Shown piece by piece: positions 34,872 through 44,038 of a stretch of DNA of 64,000 bases. The stretch spans positions 64,937,594 through 65,001,593 of the forward strand of contig CM077024.1 of NCBI GenBank assembly GCA_039090855.1, written 5' to 3'. This stretch comes from Macrothele yani. Taxonomy: Eukaryota > Arthropoda > Arachnida > Araneae > Macrothelidae. The translations under genes were made by a program, and so were the position numbers. Every line of letters begins with the position of its first letter. Positions within the stretch are counted from its first letter, which is position 1. A model generated the notes under the pieces. The model had not been told where the DNA came from, searched no databases, and saw only the letters and a program-made list of their open reading frames with translations.

Positions 34872-35640
34872 TAAGCACCTGAATACTTGTTGTAAAGACG
34901 AACAGCCCTTTGCGCTACCTCACCCTTGAAGGTTTCTTATCAAGACAGAAATTAACTTTCATCAACCACCTTCAGCATTTCCCTTGAAGTCACCTACCAG
35001 AGCATCTTTAACTTATTTGTAACTGCATTCAGTTATTTACTCTTTGAAACTTGTTCTGTGGCAACAGCTGATGTGTGTCATCTATGATGTAGCATATCTG
35101 AACTCAAGACCTCATTTAGTATCTACGTCAAGCGTGTGTCTCGCTGGTTACCCAGCCACCACGGAGTAGTTATGTGAAGTGAAGTGCCTTTTTACCTTTT
35201 TCAGTATTACTCCTGATGATGAAATCTCTTGGTGATTTCGAAAGCGCTTGTGTATTTATATGAATCAATTTTAACGTGCCCAGACTGTATTTTAATACCA
35301 CTATTTGGAGCAATGACTTCAACTGCAAAGTATGCGCTTCTGTTCCTTAGTGGCAGAAACGTACCCAAAGAAAAATCAAAAGGTTACATTTTTCCCATAA
35401 TACGTAGAAGCCTTATGATACAAAAATAACATTTCAAATCGGAGTTTTTGGAGAGGAGGTTATCATAAAACTACGTACAAATGATGTTTACACATTTTAG
35501 ACGATTTCCTAACAATATTATTTATGTTTAAAACAAAATTATTTCTGTCTTAAATGTTTTATCTGATAGCCCTTTCTCTGGATATGAAATTGCATCTCAA
35601 TTTTCAAGATAACAGGGCATTTCTTAAAATTGGCCGTGAT
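34872..35640. other. Spacer with a hammerhead-like motif and a possible SINE head
   Basis: 35,213-35,243 reads CTGATGA, T, a 6-bp hairpin (GAAATC/GATTTC), then GAAA. On the minus strand about 35,085-35,165 has a weak tRNA-like pattern (GTGGTGGCTGGGTAACCAGCG). Neither is secure. No coding gene is seen. Confidence 0.4.
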
Positions 35641-35921
35641 ATTTTATTCCACTGCTTTTCATAGTCCAATCATTGTTTTAAGTCCACGTTGCGAGAGCGC
35701 TCTTTTTAGCAGTCCGAAGGCACAACAGTTAATCGGTGACACAACAGATGACTTTGAAGGAATATAAGCAAAAGGTATAGACTTGATACCAGTCTCTTTT
35801 TTTCCGTTCTTTTTCAAGAAATAGAGTGGTAGATTTGGATATAAGACTGGTAGCCTTACCCTAGTGGAGTTCTACTCTTTGAAGGCTCTGTGGATAAAGA
35901 ATCGTATTTCCTCTTTAAATA

Positions 35922-37162
35922 TACTATATTGACAAAAGTCACCGGACACCCCTTCTAAAGTAAATGAACAGATCTGCTGCGTTGTTAAAATGCGCGGTAC
36001 AGATGCAAACGGTATAAAAACAAGCCTGAAGCTGACCGCGATCGTATCGCACTGTGAGGTTGAGTGAAAATGTCTCGGCGGGAGAGAACTGACTTTGAGA
36101 AAGGAAAGATTGTTGGGTGTTATACTAGTGGGTTGTCCATAAGAGAAACCGAGAGACATTTAAACATACCCAAGTCATTTGTTATGGATGTACGGAATAA
36201 GTGGAAGACACATGGCGTGCCTGAAGCAGGAAAACGTACCGGCAGACAAAAGAAAATCAGTGATAGAGGACGTCAAAGCCTCAGGAGAGTCGTTACAACT
36301 AATCGACGAAGTACTGCACAAGACCTCAGTGTACAGGTGAGTAAAAATGCTGGAACCACGGTATGTACACGTACCACACGCAAAGAACTGCATTACATGG
36401 GTTACCGTGCTCGTGCGGCTGCTCATAAGCCTTTCATCTCCACTCGGAATGCTACTCGCAGTTTAGCATGGTATAAAGAACATTTATCGTGGACCATAGA
36501 TCAATGGAAAAGGATCCTATGGACTGATGAATCCAAATACACGATCCATCAGTCTGATGGCCGTGTGTGGGTATGGTGGCAGCTGGGGGAACGCTATTTA
36601 CCACAGTGTACTGTTCCTACGGTCAAGTTTGGAGCTGGCGGTGTACTCGTGTGGGGGTGATTTTCGTGGTATGGTCCCGGCCAATTGGTTATCGTGGACA
36701 AACCTGTTAACCAGTACGTCTATTTCGATATTCTGGACAATTATGTCCTACAACTCTGTGGCAATACTATGGAACCGAGTCTTGTTGGTAGCAGCAGATA
36801 ATGCACCGAGCCATAAAGCAAGGACTATTGCGGCGTGGTTTGACGATAATTCCGTATCGTATGTGGACTGGCCAGCACAGAGCCCTAATCTTAATCCCAT
36901 AGAGCACCTATGGGATGAATTAGAGCGCCGCATAAGAAGTTTGGAATTAAGACCTACTACTAAGCAACAGTTAGCGGCAGCATTATGTACTGAATGGAAG
37001 CGCATACCTATCGCTGTGTTCCAAGAACTTGTCGAAAGCATGTCTCGAAGGGTCAGTGCATGCATTAAGGCCAAAGGTGGACCGACAGCGAACTAATGTA
37101 TGTCAATAAAGGTTATGTTGTGTTTCTCTTCTAGGTGTCCGGCGGCTTTTGTCAACATAGTG
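35922..37162 (+). mobile_element. Tc1-like transposon, family E copy 1
   Basis: Ends (T/C)ACTATATTGACAAAAGTC and its inverse ACTTTTGTCAACATAGTG-type right end lie between TA at 35,920-35,921 and 37,163-37,164. Length 1,241 bp, complete. A second copy begins at 58,506. Confidence 0.9.
36070..37096 (+). pseudogene. Tc1-like transposase, family E copy 1
   Basis: From ATG 36,070 ([20 protein letters not shown]) the frame is open to TGA at 36,658-36,660. It covers both DNA-binding helices ([30 protein letters not shown]) and the first catalytic Asp ([11 protein letters not shown]). Copy 2 has TGT (Cys, WGCF) at the stop position, so this is a point mutation. A 1-base deletion near 36,748, seen by comparison with copy 2, then shifts the frame. 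The C-terminal part is intact in the new frame: ADNAPSHKA (second Asp) and SPNLNPIEHLWDELERR (third, Glu), ending GGPTAN at 37,096. Two lesions in about 340 codons indicate moderate age. Confidence 0.9.
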
Positions 37163-37734
37163 TAAAAGAGTTAAAACATTATTTGGTAATATGCAGAACT
37201 GATTTTAGCATTCTTTTCAACTTTTCTTAATTTTAATTTCCCATTGTACGAGAAACCATCAAAATCGTGAATCCTTTACTAAAACTTTCTTTGTACTTTT
37301 GAAACCAAGTTTGTAAATCGTTTTCTGCTCTTTTACGGTAGTAAATCGACCTTTCTTTGTTTCAGTGATTTAGGTAGATCCATGCTTCATCAATAGACAC
37401 AATAAATATCCATGTGTCTCCGGCTAAGCGATTTTCAGAAAGAAGTCTACACCGTGTTCTGCGCTCGGCCACGTGCCCAGGAGAAAAGCGGTGAACATTA
37501 TGTTTTTTGTTCTTGTTTTCTTTTTCAAATTCAGATCTTTGTTTATTACATCGTTTACAGTTGATAAAGATATTTGTAACTACTTAGAGATCGCTCTTTG
37601 AGTTGGCGGATTTCCTTTCAAAACCAGAGATTGCATTCGAAACAGCAGAAAAGTACGTACCTTCTTTGGATATTAGTTTGATGTTCTTTTTTCCGTTAAA
37701 AACAATGCTTGACGATTTTCCCCTCTATTATGAA

Positions 37735-38945
37735 TAATGTTGCTTATTTTACATTTACAAATGCTAATTATTGCAAATATATGATTTTCACAACGTTTTT
37801 AATTACAGAATACGAATATTTCTCTTCGTAAAGAGAAAAACATTAACCTTCTATCCACAACTTGTTTACATGAGCCATTTTCTTAGCAGACGATATTTAC
37901 CTGCAGCAGATGTTTCTTTCGTGCTCGACTAACACGCTCTTGCCAATTCCAATTTTTTGAACTTCATTTATTTTCTGTAACGTCTTATGAAAAACGTTCA
38001 AAAATGTGTGAACATTCTCAGTAGTCTGATCAATACGTTACTTCCGATTATCTTTGGCGGCAGAGTAGGGATATATAAATCGGTGTCTCTTGATATTATT
38101 ACCCTCCTGAACAGGTGGCGTTGTTTGGTACAGAAGTCTCAATAAAAAGGCAACGTGCTGGAGAACACAGATTTAAATGAAAATGACCACTAGCCTGTAA
38201 ACATAGTCTCACTCAATGTGTGCGCGGTGATTAGGTTTCTTTGGGTACGGTAAATGCCCGCAGAGGAGGAGATCCATTATCAGCTGCGGACTGTGACAAA
38301 ACGGTGTTTAAAATTCGTACACATTACAGCAATCCGACTTTCCATCAGATTGCTGCAAATGTTTATTCCTGTGCCGAACAACGCTGTTTGGTCAGGAGAG
38401 TAGAATGACTTTGGGAGACACCGATTTACATATTCCTAATTCGCCTCCAAAAGTCATCGGAAGTTACATATGGATCAACCCTCAAAGAACATACGTTTAA
38501 CTTTATTTAAATTAGACGATGCGCTCAAGATGTCCCACATAATGAATAGTATTCAGTGATTTTGCAATAAGAAAAACAAAGTAAAAGTACAAATAGAAAT
38601 ATACTGTGTACTTACGCTTCTAACGATAGAATTTGCATTATGGAAAAGATGCAAGCAAAATATCATATAACTAAGGATTTATGAATACTAACAAAATGTT
38701 TAACCACAGGAAAAATTTAAAGATATCCTACGCCAAAATTAATTTTTAAATTGAACTTTTAAAAACAGTGAGGAAAACTGTACATTTATCCCACTGGCTG
38801 GGAAAATACACGTCAAATAACGTACCCTGTGTTCTATACTATGAATAGAACCTGATGAAAAAACTTTTTTTCTTTTATCTAATTTTTGGAAGTGTGGAGA
38901 TACTGTAAACTTATGTAATACGCTCACGAGCGACAGAACTGTGAG
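37735..38945. other. Spacer, nothing recognised
   Basis: 1.2 kb of AT-rich DNA without supported features. Confidence 0.45.
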
Positions 38946-38949
38946 CTAT

Positions 38950-39390
38950 GAAAACTTGTATTTTTAACTCAAATAATGTGGTGTTCCCCGGATTCTGGGA
39001 AAGGGCTGATTTGGATGCCCTGATTTCAGATGGCAATAGTTGGGTGTGCCGAATGGGGCTGGTGCGGAATGGGGTTCCCTGGTGGATGATGGAGAATGGA
39101 CGTGGTTTGGTGTGCCGGATGGAGAGTTCGGGCCAGCAGGGGGCGCTTCTGGAATAAGTGGCCTTGTTTTGGGCTCAGGTCCAATGCCCCTGTGTTGCCG
39201 GCTTGTGTGCCCTCCTGGGCACGGCGGGTCTTTGGTGGTTGGGGCGATCAAAAGTGGAATCGAGTCCTCCACCAATGGTACGGAAGGCAACTTCTCCAAC
39301 CACTGGGCTATCGAGGCCCAGTCAGACCATTTAGTTTCATGGTCCACTTATTTTCATCAGTATACATGAGTTGACTGATTAGCAGTTATA
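38950..39390. other. GC-rich island, open on both strands, unidentified
   Basis: This block is much richer in G and C than its surroundings and repeats GTG(T/C)GCCG and GGAATGG-like words (TGGGTGTGCCGAATGG and TTGGTGTGCCGGATGG). Three overlapping frames are open: 39,040-39,369 and 39,096-39,374 plus, and 38,964-39,347 minus (127 codons, Pro-rich). I recognise no protein family in any of them. Overlap of open frames in GC-rich DNA is expected by base composition, so I do not call a gene. It may be a transposon internal region, a host exon, or a processed sequence. Confidence 0.4.
39133..39146 (+). promoter_or_regulatory. CTCF-core-like motif
   Basis: CCAGCAGGGGGCGC fits the published CTCF core (CCASYAGRKGGCRS) at all 14 positions. 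It lies within the GC-rich island. Binding is inference only. Confidence 0.4.
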
Positions 39391-39589
39391 TCCCAAGAGG
39401 GGGGGGGGTACTTATGGAAGTTCAGGCCTAACGTTAGAGTCGGAAAGGAACAAGAAGCAATCAAAATTTACGCAAGTGAAAAGTCAGCAAATATCGGAAG
39501 TTTAAGCAGGCAGTTTACGTCACACCTGTTTTGCTAACAGTAAACTCGAGGTTATTTGTCTTATCTGTTTCATGTTTTATTAAGAACAC

Positions 39590-39590
<1 letters not shown>

Positions 39591-39621
<31 letters not shown>

Positions 39622-39829
39622 GAATGGAGGTTTAACGACCACCGTGAGCAACTCAATGGGCTATAAGCAGTCGCCCGTCCCTAATTTTGGGTCATTGGTT
39701 CCAGGGAAGGGAAAGAGCCAGTGCCGTAAGACAAACACAACATCATTGCCTGACCGGGATTCGAACCCTGACCCCTTACGGACGAATGATCAGAGGCCAT
39801 CGTTTAGACCACTGCGCCACCGGGGCGGC
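39591..39829 (-). mobile_element. tRNA-derived SINE S1 with long poly(A)
   Basis: Read on the minus strand: CCGCCCCGGTGGCGCAGTGG (A box), GGGTTCGAATCCCGG (B box), then TTACGGCACTGGCTC, CCTGGAACCAATGACCC, GGGACGGGCGACTGC and GTTGCTCACGGTGGTCG, ending in about 30 A residues (39,591-39,620 as T). Near-identical direct repeats TAAG(A/T)ACACG flank it (39,581-39,590; 39,830-39,839). This is the best preserved S1 head and tail in the window. Confidence 0.92.
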
Positions 39830-39904
39830 TAAGTACACGTTTTGATCGGTAGCATGCATGGGGACAATATTTGACCTTCAGCGGTGAAAAATCTACACAC
39901 GCAT

Positions 39905-40115
39905 TGGAAACGGACCACAGTGAGCAACTCTAAGGGATAATAGTGGTCATTCATTACTAATTTGGGAGCAGTGGTTCCAGGAAGAGAGAAGAGACAGTGC
40001 CGTAAGAAATGCACACTGTCCATGCCTCATCCGGAGCTCGGACCCATTCAGACGAGCGGTCAAGCACGTTGACATTTCTAGACGAAAGTGAGAAATTTTG
40101 ACCACGGGGCCACCC
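39905..40115 (-). mobile_element. tRNA-derived SINE S1, diverged
   Basis: The minus strand shows GGGTGGCCCCGTGGTCAAA, a damaged B box near 40,035 (GGGTCCGAGCTCCGG), TTACGGCACTGTCTC and GTTGCTCACTGTGGTCC. It lies 75 bp beyond the previous S1 in the same orientation, so two independent insertions or a local duplication. Confidence 0.75.
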
Positions 40116-40119
40116 ACCA

Positions 40120-40973
40120 TGATAGCAGTTACCAGGTTTCAAGGCTTCAATCGAACTGCGTTCAGATGCCAGCAGTGAATACACGACACTAGAGGACTGC
40201 AGTATAAAACACTTCAATAGGCAATTATGAAGTGGGTTTTGTACACAATGTACGGATTGTCACCGCACATTCCCAGCTGACGAATACGATGTACAATCTG
40301 AACGATACAGTGTTATGACGCATTACCTTGTTCACGCTACGGTGAATGTTGCATCATTAAAACTCCATCTAGTCCCCTTTTTCAGAATCATACTTCTAAC
40401 GACAGCCACTGATGAGCACCACATTTGGCCATATACTTATTTTGCGTAATGGCGATGTGCGGCCTCATGACAACAGAAATCTTTTGAGGAAATCTTTTGC
40501 TGAGTTGTGTCGCAACATCCTTGACCAGTGAAACAGCGTATGACTTTTGTTCGTTCTCTAAAGTTCTTGTAGGGTGTTTCGTTCATTCATGATCCGTTGT
40601 CTCCCGATGGAGATAGCACAGTTTGACGGAAAGTACACTGTGCCGTCACGTCCGCAGTATGCTGACATTTCTTAAACGTAAACGCGAAAGATTGAGCAGT
40701 AGTTTTTATTACATCTTGAACAAGATATTTTCCCATTCTAAATCCTATCGAGGACCTATAAGCCATAGGAATCTGTCATGTCTTCTTCTATTTTTCTTAA
40801 ACTAATAACTTCATCCCAAGGTGCATTCGGACAGCTTACAGATTATAGATGGACCTACGGTATTAAGTGTACCGCCGTTATTCCAGACTTATAATTGTGT
40901 TTATGCATTTTTCTTACGCTGTCCTTTATCCGACATTTGAATATTCTTCTGCGTACTTGTAGTATTTATGAAA
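40120..40973. other. Spacer, nothing recognised
   Basis: No supported feature. Confidence 0.4.
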
Positions 40974-41140
40974 TACACTGTCGGAAAGTGAAAAAAGAAC
41001 ACCAAGAAGGAGACGTCTGATACCAACGAAATTTATACAGCATAATAACGGAATACAGAGGATAACATGATCAAAACATTATGGAAAAATACAGCTGTAT
41101 TTGCTGGTAAACTGAAAAATAACATTTTCATGTAAAATGG

Positions 41141-42172
41141 TTAGTACGAGGTTGAACCGCCATGAACTGCGTCACACTGTGCAATTCTGGCATGGAGTCT
41201 GTCGTACAGATGTTGGATGTAAGTTTGGGGTATTGAGTTCCAAGCATCCTCAACCTGGACGCGTAAATCGGGGATGGTCGTGGCTGGCCGTGGAGACCGG
41301 ATAAGTCGTTGTCCCATAAAATCCCACACGTGCTCAATGGGGGACAAATCCGGTGAACGTGCAGGCCATGGAAGTTGTCTCACACCCTGAAGTGCTTGTT
41401 GCGTTGCACGTGCCGTGTATGGGCGTGCGTTATCTTGCTGGAAAACACCACGATGGACCGACCTTACAAATGGCTGAACAACGGGCTGAATGATGTTGTT
41501 GATGTAGGAGGTGCTGTTTAACGTACCCGGTACAAACACTGCTTGTGTACGGTGTGGGGAGCGATAGCTGATCGCTCCCCACACCAGGAGACCAGGTGTA
41601 AGCCCTGTGTCTCGCTGGCGGATGCAAGAAGGGTGGAGACGCTCCCCTGTGCGTCTGCGAACACGCATACGGTCATCGGAGGCTCCCAAGCAGAATCTGC
41701 TTTCATCGCTGAACACGACAGATCGCCACTGCGTTCTCCAGTGCAGACGTTGGCGACACCACTGCAGCCGTTCCTGACGGTGGGCTGGAGTCAGAGGCAC
41801 ACATGCCAGAGGTTCACGTGCACGTAGTCTTGCATCCAGTAGACGGTTGCGGACTGTTCGCATAGTCACCTCAGGTGCAACGGCAGCTCGGATTTGCGTT
41901 GCAGTGGATGTTCTGCTTGACAATGCCGCTCTTCTTATGCGTCGATCGGTCCGCTCATCAGTCCGTCTGTGACTCCCGGTTCCACGTCTTCTCGTGTGGG
42001 AATGTTCCTCGGACCATCTACACCACCATCGTACCACCACCACCGATACTTCCCGTCCAATTCGCTCCGCAATACGACACTACGACCACCCGGCCTCGCG
42101 GAGTCCGACTAGATGACCTCGTTGAAAGTCCGATTACTGCTGAAATCGTCCACGTCTTCCATGTCCAGGCAT
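41141..42172 (-). pseudogene. Tc1-like transposase, family F, two stops near the N-terminus
   Basis: From ATG 42,172 (MPGHGRRGRFQQ) one frame runs 343 codons to the stop after GGSTSY at 41,141, the normal Tc1 length. Two stops fall in the first helix-turn-helix, TAA after RFQQ and TAG after EAGWS. From 42,043 on, 300 codons are open. They include ARLRAREPLA, VVFSDESRFCL (first Asp), FQQDNARPYTAR (second Asp) and SPDLSPIEHVW (Glu), the complete catalytic triad. A perfect 15-bp hairpin at 41,551-41,585 lies in the coding frame after LLVWGAISY and seems to have replaced local codons (RSPHRTQ instead of the usual HSRTP). An open catalytic domain without the first DNA-binding motif would not be expected to transpose its own ends. 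Confidence 0.9.
41551..41585. repeat. Perfect 15-bp inverted repeat, 5-nt loop
   Basis: GGTGTGGGGAGCGAT, loop AGCTG, then the exact reverse complement, inside the family F transposase frame. Confidence 0.97.
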
Positions 42173-42417
42173 TGCAGCTTCTTCGGGGTCTTCGCACGTG
42201 TCCGTACGCCGGCGACTGATTACATTCACTTCGCCGTACTTCTTGAATACCACCGACAATAATTTGCATATAATGCAGTGCTGTGGCGTAAGCGCTCACC
42301 GGTTGGTCCCGAAATTAACATCACACCTACGTCAACTCGACCCCATTAACATATGTAAATTTCATGATCGTCCGCCAATTCCTTCTTGGTGTTCTTATTT
42401 CACTTTCCGCCAGTGTA

Positions 42418-43118
42418 TATTGAAACGTTAAAACAGTAATAAGATCTAATGCAGAAAGTACGTAGAAATTTGAATGGACAGAGGGCATCATAAGCAGAGT
42501 CACACTTTGTCGCAAATTCAAAACACAATTTCCATTTTGAAGAAGTCATGCGTGTTATTTGGTCACCAGTCTTAAAACTGTTGGATTAGAAAAGAAAAGA
42601 AGTACCAGCTACTTGTGCTGACGGTAAATCGCTATCTCCTGCGCTTGAAGGAAAACAGCGGCAACTTGAAAGAGAATTTGAAAAATAAAATAAAAGTTCT
42701 GATACTTGTGTAAAGCAAAAATCGCGGCTATTTCTGAGATTATAGATTCCCAAAGGAACGAGATAAATGAGGAAACCGTTGCAGAAAACCGATAGATCTA
42801 TGTTTGGACTATAAGATCAGCAAATTTGGCGTTACAAGAACGGAACAGAGCTTTTACAAAATACAGATTACTGAATCAACTAATGTAAGCTGCAGAAACG
42901 TAAAGATCATCTCATCAGTTCACATCACGTAAACACACGTTTCGCAATTTTCCATGTGATTAGCTGTGCTAAATGGTAGAAGAAAAACGAAATTATGTTT
43001 GGTGTTAGAGAAGTACGTAACAGATTTCTGACCCGGAATTGAAAAGAAGCAGCCCATAAGAAAAGAAAATTGGAAATATCGCATTTTATTCGGAGAACCA
43101 GTGGAATCGAACTCCGGC
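42418..43118. other. Spacer, nothing recognised
   Basis: No supported feature. Confidence 0.4.
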
Positions 43119-43210
43119 ATACAGGACGTAATTTTTAAAATTACATCCTATAATTTTTAAAATTACGTGTTTAAAATTACGTACATAATTTTTAAAATTA
43201 CGTCCTGTAT
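43119..43210. repeat. Palindromic array of ATTTTTAAAAT units
   Basis: ATACAGGACGTAA at the left and its inverse at the right enclose four TTTAAAATTAC palindromic units, making nearly the whole 92 bp self-complementary. Confidence 0.85.
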
Positions 43211-43387
43211 GAATTCCGCATGAAATGACTAGATTTAAGTTTATATCAGAAAAGACCAACGGAAATTAGTTTTTACTTTGAGAACTAACTATCTAGAAGT
43301 GACTGCGAACAGAATTTGTACTAGGCAACTTCATTTAATTTTCCTGACGACGTGTACCTTTTCCTGAACGGTCTTTGTTCATCTGTT

Positions 43388-43615
43388 GTTGTTTTTTTAA
43401 TTGGGGGTTTAACGACTACCTTGAGTAACTCAATAGGCTATAGGCAGTTGTCTTAACCCTAATTGAGGGCTACTGGCTCCAGAGAAGAGAGACAGCCAGT
43501 GCCATAAGACAAACACACCATCCATGCTTCCCCCAAGATTCAAACTCAGACCCTTCTCGGAGTCGGACGAATGTCCAGAAGTCAACGCTTAGACCGCTGC
43601 GCCACCGGACCGGGA
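43388..43615 (-). mobile_element. tRNA-derived SINE S1
   Basis: The minus strand shows CGGTGGCGCAGCGGTCTAAG (A box), GGGTCTGAGTTTGAATC in place of the B box, a duplicated segment near GTCCGACTCCGAG, TATGGCACTGGCTGTC and TTACTCAAGGTAGTCG, with a short A-rich tail. Confidence 0.85.
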
Positions 43616-44038
43616 CGGCCTGTGTACATCTGTCTCACCTTTCTTGTGTGATTCGTCTACTATGGAGATATATTTGCTTAAACTCACAATCGAAATTTAA
43701 CTTTTTCTGATTTAAATTTGATCGGCTGTTGAATTTGATGATACAAGTGTGATTAAACAGGGTAAAAATGCAAAGGATATTATATTTAAATATTAGTCAG
43801 TAAAAAAGAACTTAAACGATTTAGATGCCTTCGGTTCAATGTCATTTGCCAATTGAAGATCTGACTACCGTCCACTAGCTTTCTGCCCGTAGTGCACACC
43901 GGCCACTGAATTAGGAACCTTTATACAGATGTACGTAAGCATCACTTGCGCAGCGTATATGCAAAATACGTTGTCACGTAATTTAGGCAGCTATTTAAGA
44001 CTGCTAGTCGTCAGTAATCGTCAGTAGTGCTGATCAGA

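Larger units (their letters stand above)
35650..37720 (-). pseudogene. Mariner-type transposase in two pieces
   Basis: On the right side (37,170-37,700, read leftwards) are HRFSPGHVAERRTRCRLLSE, then FIVSIDEAWIYLNH with the first catalytic Asp, KERSIYYR, and VQWEIKIKKS near the break. On the left side (35,650-35,920) are ETGIKSIPFAYIPSKSS, then SPINCCAFGLLKRALSQRG. In the related mariner group the latter reads like KSPDASPMDFCAFGLLKRAL, so the third catalytic acid is probably among the altered residues. Several stops occur. The piece with the second Asp is not evident. The family resemblance is established knowledge; the joining across the Tc1 is inference from order and strand. Confidence 0.68.
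35645..37730 (-). mobile_element. Old mariner-type element split by a Tc1 insertion
   Basis: Transposase blocks in the same order and strand occur on both sides of the Tc1 element at 35,922-37,162. Removing that element joins them. The outer ends of the mariner were not identified, so the limits are those of coding similarity. Confidence 0.65.
40976..42415 (-). mobile_element. Tc1-like transposon, family F, complete ends
   Basis: 36-bp ends starting CACTG(T/G)CGGAAAGTGAAA differ at two positions and are flanked by TA at 40,974-40,975 and 42,416-42,417. Length 1,440 bp. Confidence 0.92.
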
